NCBI GenBank assembly: GCA_036023115.1
Contig: JAYKKT010000086.1
Span: 11,919,501-11,983,500, forward strand
From: Brasenia schreberi
Lineage: Eukaryota > Streptophyta > Magnoliopsida > Nymphaeales > Cabombaceae
DNA length: 64,000 bases
Direction: 5' to 3'
In this document: positions 32,351 to 41,384 of the stretch, one piece after another
Layout: each line of letters begins with the position of its first letter
How positions within the stretch are numbered: the first letter of the stretch is position 1
Made by a program: the position numbers and the translations under genes
The notes under the pieces: model-generated
Seen by the model: the letters and a program-made list of their open reading frames with translations, nothing else
What the model was told of the DNA's origin: nothing
Database searches by the model: none

Positions 32351-33754
32351 GTATATAGGGTATTTATTGGGTCTTGAAAATAAGAGCGAAGGCTCAATGT
32401 GGGTGCGTGCTTGAATTGAAAGACTTACACACGACATGAAATAAAACCCAAATATAACTTGCAGTATGGCCTTGATTAAGGTCTTGGGAATAAGAGCGAA
32501 TGCTCAATGTGTGTGAGTGCTTGAATTGAAGTACTACGCACACAACATGAAATTAAACCCAAATAGTATAACACGGCCCTTACTTGGGTCTTTCAAATAA
32601 GAGCGAAGGCTCAATGTGTGTGAGTGCTTGAATTCAAAGACTTACACACACGACATGAAATGAAAACCCAAATATAAATGGCACGGCCCTTACTTGGGTC
32701 TTTCAAATAAGAGCGAAGGCTCAACGTGTATGAGTGCTTGAATTGAAAGACAACACACCCAACTTAAGCAAAAACCCTACGAAAATTAAAGTATATATAT
32801 ATATATATATTTATTTATTTATGTATTAGGGGCTGATTAGGCCCGTGTGTGTTCAAAATCGTGCACGACTAAGAGAGTGCACGTGTGTGTGGGTGTGCCA
32901 AGCCACGTTATTACAAGCGGGGGGAAACTATGCTCCGTTATTACAACCCCGTATTGAATTGAATTTTAAGCAAGTATACAACTAAGGACCGAGTTAGGCA
33001 CTTACTAATAGCTGGTCCGAAGATGCCTTGCTTGAGCGTGGGCTTGGCCTTCGCCTTGGGCTGCAAGAGGGAGCTCCGCGGAGTTGAACGGCAAGGGGCT
33101 GCTGGCCGAGTGCCTTAGGTGCGCGGAAGAGATGCCTTGAAGGTGGCCGGCTACTTGGAAAGGGGCTGCCTTGGCGTGTGGGGCTAAGGTGAGTATCTAG
33201 GGTCACTAAGGAAGGGTTGTGAGGTTAGGGAGTATGACACTAAGGGGAGCCTAAGGGAGTGTCTAATGGAGCACCTAAGGGAAGGATGTGGCTGGCCAAA
33301 TGGAGGTGACGGTCGGTTGGAGTGGCCGACTAGGGGAACTTGGTGGTGGCGGGCTGCTAGGGTGGCTATGGGTGGAGTATGGGAAGGAAGCTAGCTAGGG
33401 TATGGTGTAAGGTGGTAGTGGGTGTAGTGGGGTGATATGGGCAGGTTTTAGGGAGTTGGGTGGAGTGGCCGGGTGTAGCTAGGGTGTCTAGGTAGTGGCG
33501 GGTAGTTAGGGTGGTTATATCTTGGCCGAATGGGAGTGGGGGAGGCGATGAATGGCTGGTGTTAGGGGAAGATGGTGGTGGTGCAGGTGGTTGAGAGTGG
33601 AGGGGGAGTGGAGAAGAGGTGAGGTAGGGTATGGGGTACTAACCGGCGGTGATGGGAGGTAGCGGGTGGTTGAGGAGCAGCCGGGTGTGGTGCATTGGCT
33701 GGTTCGGCCGGATAAAGAGGATGGCGACGGGTGGCTGGGGAGTGGTGAGGGTCG
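32351..33754 (-). mobile_element. 3' LTR of element D, remainder (U3 side deleted)
   Basis: The LTR of D resumes after E (GTATATAGGGTAT...). It carries repeat units (32380-32750), a (TA)n tract (32792-32811) and a donor GTAAGT at 33005, then stops within GGGGAGTGGTG at about 33754. Integrase coding sequence starts there. Relative to D's 5' LTR about 1.36 kb of the promoter side is missing. Confidence 0.85.
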
Positions 33755-34160
33755 TTGCCTTGAGGGTAGTAGGGCGAAGAGAAGTGGTGAGTTATGCCAT
33801 ACGTGTTGCACAACTTAACCATCCGCTCGTTCTTGAATGGGGTGCGATTATCAGACACAAGGTCTCGTGGAACCCCAAATCGAGCCAAGATATTCCTCCA
33901 GATGAAAGCCATCACATGTTGCCCCAACACGTTGGTTAGGGAAATGGCTTCCACCCACTTGGAGAAATACTCCGTGGCTGCTAAAATGAATCGATGCCCA
34001 TTCGAGGCTTTTGGAAAGATTGGGCCTATGATGTCAAACGCCCACATGGTGAATGGCCAGGGGCTGACCACGGAATGCAATGCAGATGAGGGGATATGAA
34101 TGGCTTGCCCATGCACTTGACATGGATGACACTTCCTAACATGATCGTGACAATCCTTTT
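33562..34160 (-). pseudogene. Integrase core of element D, truncated and fused to LTR
   Basis: The frame 33562-34116 reads integrase from the end of the HHCC module through the core. The first Asp (WAFDIIGP) and second Asp (SDNRT) are present. It is cut right after YYPQGN, immediately before the catalytic Glu. The frame continues about 60 residues into low-complexity LTR sequence. Upstream, a missing C near 34184 separates it from the zinc module in the 34161-35783 frame. No functional integrase is possible. Confidence 0.87.
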
Positions 34161-35783
34161 TCAGGGTGGACCAAAAATAGCCCCTCTAAGTATTTTCATT
34201 GCCATCATGTTGGCATTAACATGACCTCCACATTCTCCATCGTGGAATTCATGCATCACTATCCTAGCCTGCTCTAGGTCGATACACCTAAGCAGAATGC
34301 CGGTAAAACTTTTTTTGTATAAAACCCCACCCAGAATGGTGTATCGGGTCGAAATCTTGCGAATGAATGCCTTATCTTTGGATGTGGCATCCTCGGCGAA
34401 TCCCCCATTTTCTAGAAATTGTTTTATGTCATAAAACCAGGGTTTTTCAATAGATTCTGGGTTATTTTGGTAAATGTCCAGATCGTGTGTGGATGGGTTG
34501 GGCGCATGCCATATTTCTAAAGATCGGGTCCCTGAAATGGGATCGACCTTTAAGGCTGAACCCAAGGAGGAGAGGGCATCGGCGATGCCATTGTCCTCTC
34601 TTCCTACGTGTGTGAGTTTACACGATTGGAAGGATTGGACCAATCGAGTGGCCAACCCATGATATGGAAGTAGTTTTTCATTACGTACTTGCCAAATTTT
34701 CAAAACCTGGTTTATGACAATGAGCGAATCTCCAAAGACCTGGATGCATGATGCCCCTAGAGTTTTAGAAATCCTTAAGCCTTGTATGAGTGCTTCATAC
34801 TCAGCTACATTGTTGGAACATTCAAAATCTAGGCGGACTGCTATGGGAATCTCGCCCTTTTCAGGGGAGATGAGGATGACCCCAGCACCAGCCCCTCGTT
34901 GGTTTCGTGCCCCATCGAAGTGCATCTTCCACACTTGGTTTCCGAAAGAATTTGCCAAAATGTGGTTTTGAAAATGGTTTTGTAATATGCCTTCATCAGG
35001 CATTTCAACAAGTGTGGGATATGCATCCTCTAAGGGGAACTCAACCACGTAATCTGCTAGGGCTTGCCCCTTAATGAAGATCTGGTGATGGTATTTCAGG
35101 TCATACTCCATTAGAAGGAGTTGCCATTTGCCGAACCTACCCGTGAGAATGGGTTTTCCGAACAAGTGCTTGATTGGATCAAGCTTGGACACTATCCAGA
35201 TCTCATGATTTAGGAAATAGTGTCTGAATTTCTGGCAGGTCCAGACTAAGGCCAAGCACGTCTTCTCCATGGCTTGATAATTTCGTTCATAAGCCAAGAG
35301 AGTTTTCAAAATGTAGTAGATGGCATACTCCTTATGGGTGTCATCCTCGTATTGAGCCAACAGGGCTCCTAAAGCGTTCGCATGCATGGAGATGTAAAGT
35401 AAAAGCGGTTTTCCTTGCTTTGGCGGGTTCAAAACGGGGGGATTAACCAAGTATGCCTTTAGTCTCTTGAAGGACTTCTGAAATTCGTCATCCCATAAGA
35501 ATTTTGTGCCCTTCCTCAACAGTTTGTTGAAGGGTTCGCATCTAGTCACCAGATTCGATATGAATCGGCGAACGGATTGTAATCGACCCTGGAGGCTGCG
35601 GATTTGGGTGAGATTGGAGGGTGGAGCCATGTCTATGATGGCTCGACACTTAGAGGGGTCGACTTCTATTCCCCTTTGGCTCACTATAAAGCCCAGAAGC
35701 TTCCCTGATTGTACCCCGAATACACATTTTTTAGGGTTCAGCTTTACAAAGTAAAGCCTAAGCCTTTTGAAAATCTTTTGCAA
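34161..35783 (-). CDS. RT thumb - RNase H - aRNase H - integrase N-terminus of element D
   Basis: One 540-residue frame. Residues 1-125 are RT thumb and connection (VKLNPKKCVFG, SLQGRLQSVRRF). Residues 126-225 are Ty3-type RNase H, whose first catalytic Asp is replaced (LLLYISMHANALG; Ser132 aligned with the Asp). Residues 286-410 are the archaeal-type RNase H with a full set: D290 (FDGAR), E328 (AEYEAL), D352 (GDSL), H392, N398 and D402 (THVGREDNGIADAL). Residues 511-540 begin the integrase zinc module (HEFHDGECGGH), then frameshift to GAIFGPP. It is the best copy for showing the dual RNase H layout of the Tat lineage. Confidence 0.92.
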   Translation of the reverse strand: MQKIFKRLRLYFVKLNPKKCVFGVQSGKLLGFIVSQRGIEVDPSKCRAIIDMAPPSNLTQIRSLQGRLQSVRRFISNLVTRCEPFNKLLRKGTKFLWDDEFQKSFKRLKAYLVNPPVLNPPKQGKPLLLYISMHANALGALLAQYEDDTHKEYAIYYILKTLLAYERNYQAMEKTCLALVWTCQKFRHYFLNHEIWIVSKLDPIKHLFGKPILTGRFGKWQLLLMEYDLKYHHQIFIKGQALADYVVEFPLEDAYPTLVEMPDEGILQNHFQNHILANSFGNQVWKMHFDGARNQRGAGAGVILISPEKGEIPIAVRLDFECSNNVAEYEALIQGLRISKTLGASCIQVFGDSLIVINQVLKIWQVRNEKLLPYHGLATRLVQSFQSCKLTHVGREDNGIADALSSLGSALKVDPISGTRSLEIWHAPNPSTHDLDIYQNNPESIEKPWFYDIKQFLENGGFAEDATSKDKAFIRKISTRYTILGGVLYKKSFTGILLRCIDLEQARIVMHEFHDGECGGHVNANMMAMKILRGAIFGPP

Positions 35784-36392
35784 ACATTCGATGTGAGTGC
35801 ATCAGGTTTTGCATTTTGCCAAGAGATCATCTACATACACTTCTATGAGCTCATGAATTTGATCATGGAAGATGATGGTCATGGCTCGTTGGTATGTTGC
35901 GCCGGCATTTTTCAAACCAAAGGGCATGACTGTATAGCAGTACGTGCCCCATGGGGTTGTGAAGGCGGTCTTACCCTGATCTCGTGGACATAGTTTGATT
36001 TGATTATAGCCTGAATAGCCATCCATAAATGAAAACATTTCATGATTTGCAATACTATCGACTATCAAATCTATGTTTGGTAAAGGATAATTATCCTTTG
36101 GAGTGGCTTTATTCAGGTTTCTGAAATCGATGCATATTCAAATTTTTCCATTGGTTTTTCGAACTACAACGATGTTTGACAACCAATTAGAATACGCAAT
36201 GGGTTTTATAAATCCAACTTTTAGCAGATCTTCTAAACCCTCTTTGACTTGCGTGTGTACATTCGGGTGTATTTTCCTAAGCTTCTGCTTTATGGGTTTT
36301 ACACCTGCATCTAAGGGAAGACGATGCTCGAAAATGCTGGTATCTATGCTCGGCATGTCTTCATACGTCCATTCAAACACATCTAAATAGGT
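35784..36392 (-). pseudogene. Reverse transcriptase fingers/palm of element D
   Basis: The frames 35802-36068 (FMDGYSGYNQIKLCPRDQGKTAF ... YVDDLLAKCKT) and 36138-36380 (DAGVKPIKQKLRKIHPNVH ... SNIVVVRKTNGKI) hold both catalytic aspartate motifs. They are separated by a break in the CIDFRNLNKATPKDN segment. A stop lies between YVDD and the thumb frame. Confidence 0.85.
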
Positions 36393-36965
36393 TCATAGAA
36401 ATGCAATGAATGCTAATCTTTCAGTTTCATGCAGACATGCGCCTATTTTGATGGATTTGGGATTGGAATCATCCCCTAGATTCACTTCTATGAAATCTCC
36501 TCCTACTGATTGGGAAGGTCTTTCAAAATCGAGAATTTTATGAAATTCTGGGAGCTCAGAAGTGGGATCTTCCTCAAGGGGATCCACTTCCGGGCTTTGA
36601 TCATTCTCGTGGGCTATAGACCCGAGGGAATTTGATGCGTGATTTTCAAAAACACCTGGTTTTGTACTCGGATTTTCAAGTGATTTCGAAATTTTTGGTC
36701 TGGCTATGCAGACGACGTTTCTTTCGAAATCCTTTTCTTTTGCCAAAGTCCTACCAGGAGCAGCTATATAAAAAATCTTTTTGGTGTTTTCCAAATTTTT
36801 GATTTTTTTGGGTTTTTGTAAAACAAGAACTTTGGGAACTATACAAAGTACTCTTTTTTCGAGTTTTTGTTTTTCCATTGTTTTTGGGTTTTTTGCTTTT
36901 TCAATTTTTTTGATTTTAAACTTTTCAAATGTTTTTGTATTTTTATAAAAGGGATCTTCCGTCAT
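36393..36965 (-). CDS. Pol N-terminal linker of element D
   Basis: This 190-residue frame starts MTEDPFYKNTKTFEK at the conserved pol start. It is Lys/Glu-rich for about 80 residues, then contains YIAAPGRTLAKEKDFERN and DPTSELPEFHKILDFERPSQSVGGDFIEVNLG. No domain is recognised. It precedes RT and is homologous to residues 1-200 of the G frame. Confidence 0.8.
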   Translation of the reverse strand: MTEDPFYKNTKTFEKFKIKKIEKAKNPKTMEKQKLEKRVLCIVPKVLVLQKPKKIKNLENTKKIFYIAAPGRTLAKEKDFERNVVCIARPKISKSLENPSTKPGVFENHASNSLGSIAHENDQSPEVDPLEEDPTSELPEFHKILDFERPSQSVGGDFIEVNLGDDSNPKSIKIGACLHETERLAFIAFL

Positions 36966-36990
36966 ACCTACAAAGGGAAAACGCTACGGG

Positions 36991-39111
36991 TTAGACTCGG
37001 AATAGGAGATCTAAATCGTAGGTCTCTTCTAAGACAGGTTTCGGGGCACCCTTGACCCAGGTGGTCACAAGGGGTGGCTCCGGTGGTATTCGGGGAGTAT
37101 AGCCGATCCCATATTGGCTTGGGTTGGCCCTAGGAAGTATGGGCTCTAGGAGACCCTGGTTCTGCACCCCAAGACTCTTGTAGGGCATGTAGCCCATGTT
37201 CAACAACATGTTCCATGATTTTCTATTTTTTGAAAAGGCATGGTACAAATCGTGGTCCTGGAACATGCTGTCGTCCATATTATGCTCATATATCCTCTTG
37301 TCCAGGGGCTTTGGAAATAGGGAATGCTTGGATCGTCCTAGAAGGATTAGAATTGGGAGGGGACCTGCTTTGGGCGGCCCCTTCACACATACAACCTTCC
37401 TAGGGTTGTTTAACATGAGCCGAGGCGGCTCGATCACAATTTGCCCCAGGTTAGCCTCATGGGCCTGGGAGCTAGATAAACAAGGGGAGTTTATGATCCC
37501 CTGAAGTTGTGGGTGACTCTCACCTAGAATCACCACGACCTGGTCCCTAAAAGGGATCTTAACACACCTGTGGAAGGTGGATGGCACTGCGCAGAAGCTG
37601 TGTATCCAGGGTCTTCCCAGCAACAGGTTATAATGGGGGTGGATGTCCAAGACATGGAACACCCCCGTGTGTGCAATCCCTCCCGTTTCCATTGGGAGTT
37701 CGATAGATCCTAATGGTCTAGACGCATTCCCATCGTATCCAGTGATAACGATGGGGCTTGGGTTTACTGAAGTCAAGGTGACTCCGATTTTATACGCCAC
37801 ATGAAGTGGAAGGATGTTGAGCCCTCCTCCACCATAGACGAGGCACCTGTCCAGAGAGTAGTGATTCAGAACCACCTCGATATGCAGGGCCTGGTTGTGG
37901 GATTCGTAGGGTCTATCTACATCATCTTCCGAGAAAGTGATGGGCGATTTTCCTCCTAATAAAGCCACTTGGGCAGACAAGGATTCCGGACTTATGTTCG
38001 AATCAACCTTGGCCCTTTCTAGAATTTTCTCTAATACAAGTCTATGCCTAGGCGAGGTTTGTATAAGCTCTAAGATAGACATGTGAATATGAATCTTTGA
38101 AAGGTGGTTTTCGAAGTCATAAGGATTTAGGATGACTTTATCCTTATCTGCTTTTGGCAGAACACCAGGAATACATGCTTTTGAGGGGCCAGGCACACTG
38201 ACCACCTTTTGAGCACCTTGAAGGTGCGGGGGTTGGTAGATCCTCCCGGATCTAGTGACTTCCCCCACGACCAGCCTAGGGTTCGCACTAATTTTGGCTC
38301 TAAGGATGAGCTGAGAAGAACTTTGGATTTTCAAAGCTGGTTTTGCTAGGGATTCCACTTTTGGTGGCCCCCGAATGATGACTTGGGCGGGCTTCTTGTA
38401 CAGTACAAGAATGGGCACACAAGTGGGTCGACCAGGTTCTGGTTCTTGCGCTAGTTCCTTGGAAATGGTGAGGGTACATACCTCCTTTCCTTTTCCACTG
38501 CCACTGGCGTGTTTGGGAAAGGGTTCCTTGAAGATTGCTTGAGGTGGCTCAGGTTCCGCAGTGACCTGGAGCCGGCCTTCTGCTATCAAGTTCTCAATTT
38601 TATTTAAGAGGGAGAAGCAGCGTTTGGTATCATGGCCTTTGAGCCGATGATCCTTACAAAATTGGTTTAAATACCCCCCTTTGGAAGTGACTCCTTCGGG
38701 GATTTCAGGGAGTTCTATCATGCCCTGGGCAAGTAGGAGGTCTAGGACCTCCGACACAGGTTGCCCCAGCGGAGTGTACTCCCGTTTTTCAACCGGTTTT
38801 TGAAAATTTCGCTCCCTCTTGTTTTCTAACTTTTCAAAATTTTTGGAAGTGCCTGCCACGCCTGGATCCACCCGGATATTGGCGATTTTATGAGGCTTTG
38901 CCCCTTTGTCCATCGTGGGTAGCCCGTATGTGATGGGCTTTTCCAAGCGGGTTTTAGAAACGGCACTTCCTTTCCACAAGTGATCGTATGTCCCTTTTTG
39001 CAAGTTGGTTTCGAAAAGGGAGGCCTTTTTGATCAACTTATGGAAAGTTGAGATCTCATGTAGCGAGAGAAGGGTTTTTAACTCGCTTTTAAAGTTATCC
39101 AGGATGAGCAT
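36991..39111 (-). CDS. Gag C-terminal half and protease of element D (catalytic Asp lost)
   Basis: A 706-residue frame. Residues 1-150 are the Gag C-terminal part, and a zinc knuckle follows (C152, H155, H160, C165; C-X2-H-X4-H-X4-C). A Pro-rich linker (185-300) leads to the aspartic protease at about 405-540. The active-site motif reads LVYGGGG, so the catalytic Asp is Tyr426 (codon at 37834-37836). B and E read LVDGGGG. The frame ends ETYDLDLLFRV at a stop conserved in B. Its N-terminus is set by a Cys-to-stop change in GCAVML (near 39115). Processing of Gag-Pol by this copy should fail. Confidence 0.92.
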   Translation of the reverse strand: MLILDNFKSELKTLLSLHEISTFHKLIKKASLFETNLQKGTYDHLWKGSAVSKTRLEKPITYGLPTMDKGAKPHKIANIRVDPGVAGTSKNFEKLENKRERNFQKPVEKREYTPLGQPVSEVLDLLLAQGMIELPEIPEGVTSKGGYLNQFCKDHRLKGHDTKRCFSLLNKIENLIAEGRLQVTAEPEPPQAIFKEPFPKHASGSGKGKEVCTLTISKELAQEPEPGRPTCVPILVLYKKPAQVIIRGPPKVESLAKPALKIQSSSQLILRAKISANPRLVVGEVTRSGRIYQPPHLQGAQKVVSVPGPSKACIPGVLPKADKDKVILNPYDFENHLSKIHIHMSILELIQTSPRHRLVLEKILERAKVDSNISPESLSAQVALLGGKSPITFSEDDVDRPYESHNQALHIEVVLNHYSLDRCLVYGGGGLNILPLHVAYKIGVTLTSVNPSPIVITGYDGNASRPLGSIELPMETGGIAHTGVFHVLDIHPHYNLLLGRPWIHSFCAVPSTFHRCVKIPFRDQVVVILGESHPQLQGIINSPCLSSSQAHEANLGQIVIEPPRLMLNNPRKVVCVKGPPKAGPLPILILLGRSKHSLFPKPLDKRIYEHNMDDSMFQDHDLYHAFSKNRKSWNMLLNMGYMPYKSLGVQNQGLLEPILPRANPSQYGIGYTPRIPPEPPLVTTWVKGAPKPVLEETYDLDLLFRV

Positions 39112-39861
39112 GACTGCTCATCCTTCGGATATGGGCTCTCGCACTTGGCCCAAAAGAAACCTCCATCTTATAATGAAGGCATGTACGTCTTCGTTCATGC
39201 CTTGCTTTGTATCCCTTAAGGTATTCAAAGTCGGCGTGACTTCTACGTTGAGTGCAAATCTTTGCATAAAGCAGTTCGCTAACTCTTCAAAAGTAGCGAA
39301 CTGGCTTAAGTCGTAGGAAGCCAGCCATTTGGCAGCTGTGCCTTTAAGGGATAAAGGGAACCAATACACCCATTTCATCGAGTCCTTTTTCTTCTTATGG
39401 GCTCGACGTGAGAAAAGCTACAAGTGAGACCTAGGGTCTCCTATGCCATCATACCGATGGAAGTTCGGTATTTCATCGTCACTGTCTGTTTCGTAATCCA
39501 TAGGAAGGAAATTAGACAGGGCGTAGCTTCTTTTCTCTTTATTCTGCCCTTTCAACAACTGCTGTAGGGCTTTACAATCCTTTTGTGTGAAGGACTCGTG
39601 GTATTGGTTGCCTTCCATTACGGAGGCCTCTTTGTGCTTGCGAGGTTTTTCAGATTTCTTTTTAGGCCTTTGTTCACCATTTGATGAACATGAATCACCT
39701 TTTTAGGCCTCTTGGCTGAGAGCATCGATTTTGGCCTCAAACTCCCTTCTCAGGTCCGCGATCTCATCTAGTTTTATTTTGTTTTTGAAAATCCTCCTAG
39801 AGTGAGAACTTGATGCGCATGAGCCTTGGCTCGACACTTCACTTGGATTGGATTTTGACAT
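39112..39861 (-). pseudogene. Gag N-terminal half of element D
   Basis: The start codon is at 39861 (ATGTCAAAATCC on the element strand). Fragments include EGNQYHESFTQKDCKALQQLLKGQNKEKRSYALSNF-like sequence (39418-39618) and the capsid core WVYWFPLSLKGTAAKWLASYDLSQF (39118-39378). A stop near 39418 and a frame loss near 39700 (CTTTTTAGGCC) break it. Confidence 0.85.
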
Positions 39862-39886
39862 GCTTTTGAAGCTTTTTCAAAATTTT

Positions 39887-39912
39887 CTAAGTACAAGCAA
39901 AGAAAACAAGTT
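39887..39912 (-). promoter_or_regulatory. Acceptor-like site before gag, element D
   Basis: In element sense a T-rich tract is followed by GCTTGTACTTAG, 26 bases before the gag ATG at 39861. The same CTTGTACTTAG precedes gag in B (AG at 47362-47363) and in E. With the LTR donor at 41384 it would define an intron of about 1.5 kb. Prediction only. Confidence 0.45.
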
Positions 39913-39981
39913 AAAAACGACACCTTTTAACAAAATTTTTCGCAAGCTTTTAACTAAAAACTCGATTTTTGAAAGGCTCAC

Positions 39982-39999
39982 GTCCCACCGGGCGTGCCA
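39982..39999 (-). promoter_or_regulatory. Primer binding site of element D
   Basis: The plus strand reads GTCCCACCGGGCGTGCCA, identical to B (47452-47469). It lies five bases from the 5' LTR and ends in CCA, as the 3' end of a tRNA would. I cannot name the tRNA from memory. Confidence 0.85.
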
Positions 40000-41145
40000 A
40001 TCTCTGTAGACGCAGGAAAATCCCCGCTCGTCTGGCTTCTCAAGGCCTGGAGTGGATCCTCTCGTGTGTCTAAGGCCAATTTATATAAACAGGGCGTGCC
40101 AGCTAGCTTGCCTAAGCTAGCAAAGATATATTTTAAGCTGACTTCTAATCGTGGCGACTGTGAGCAAATGAGCTCTTGTCGTCGCAGACCTTCTTGCACC
40201 GATGCGCAAGGGTCAGTCTGTACGCTTTGAAAAATCGTGTTTTAGGGTATGAAAAGCCTACGAAGCGGTTCAAGGTGTTTAATTCGGGTCTTTTAGATAC
40301 GATTGCAGATTTTAGATCACGTGGATTTGCACGTGCCTAAGTCTTTCTTTTTATCCCTTGATGGGCCACCTAGTTTGTGTGTTATGAACACTCCACTACA
40401 TGGGGCGAATTTGAGCGGGAGTACGGGGCTTGCTTCGATGCAATATGCGTCCTACCTCGTGGTACGGCGTAGATGCAATGCAAACTCACGCTACTCCAAA
40501 GGGAAAACCTGAATGTAAAGACAATGCCAAAGGAAAATAACCGAAGGGAAATGACTTGTAATGTAAATGCCGAAGGGAGATATGTATATAGGGTATATAC
40601 GTGCCCTTACTTGGGTCTTGAAAATAAGAGCGAAGGCTCAATGTGGGTGCGTGCTTGAATTGAAAGACTTACACACACGACATGAAATAAAACACAAATA
40701 TAACTTGCAGTATGGCCTTGATTAAGGTCTTGGGAATAAGAGCAAAAGCTCAATGTGTGTGAGTGCTTGAATTGAAGTACTATGCATACAACATGAAATT
40801 AAACCCAAATAGTATAACACAGCCCTTACTTGGGTCTTTCAAATAAGAGCGAAGGCTCAATGTGTGTGAGTGCTTGAATTGAAAGACTTACACACACGAC
40901 ATGAAATGAAAACCCAAATAGTATAGCATGGCCCTTACTTGGGTCTTTCAAATAAGAGCGAAGGCTCAATGTGTGTGAGTGCTTGAATTGAAAGACTTAC
41001 ACACACGACATGAAATGAAAACCCAAATATAAATGGCACGGCGCTTACTTGGGTCTTTCAAATAAGAGCGAAGGCTCAATGTGTGTGAGTGCTTGAATTG
41101 AAAGACAACACACCCAACTTAAGCAAAAACCCTATGAAAATTAAA

Positions 41146-41146
<1 letters not shown>

Positions 41147-41199
<53 letters not shown>
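41147..41199. repeat. (TA)n microsatellite, D 5' LTR
   Basis: A 53-bp alternating TA tract. The same site in D's 3' LTR (32792-32811) has 20 bp. Confidence 0.95.
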
Positions 41200-41201
<2 letters not shown>

Positions 41202-41383
41202 GTATTAGGGGCTGATTAGGCCCGTGTGTGTTCAAAATCGTGCACGACTAAGAGAGTATACGTGTGTGTGGGTATGCCAAGCCACGTTATTACAAGCGGG
41301 GGGAGACTATGCCCCGTTATTACAACCCCGTATCGAATTGAATTTTAAGCAAGTATACAACTAAGGACTGAGTTAGGCACTTA

Positions 41384-41384
41384 C
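41384..41384 (-). promoter_or_regulatory. Conserved splice-donor-like site in D 5' LTR
   Basis: In element sense TTA followed by GTAAGTGCC. The same octamer core GTAAGTGC lies at I 480, B 9238 and 48820, E 19048 and 30207, D 33005, C 44004, F 51472, and H 3711. Confidence 0.5.

Noticed and set aside
39982..39999. A tRNA gene 3' end on the plus strand
   Set aside because: Only the last 18 bases resemble a tRNA. No cloverleaf lies upstream, and the position fits the primer binding site.
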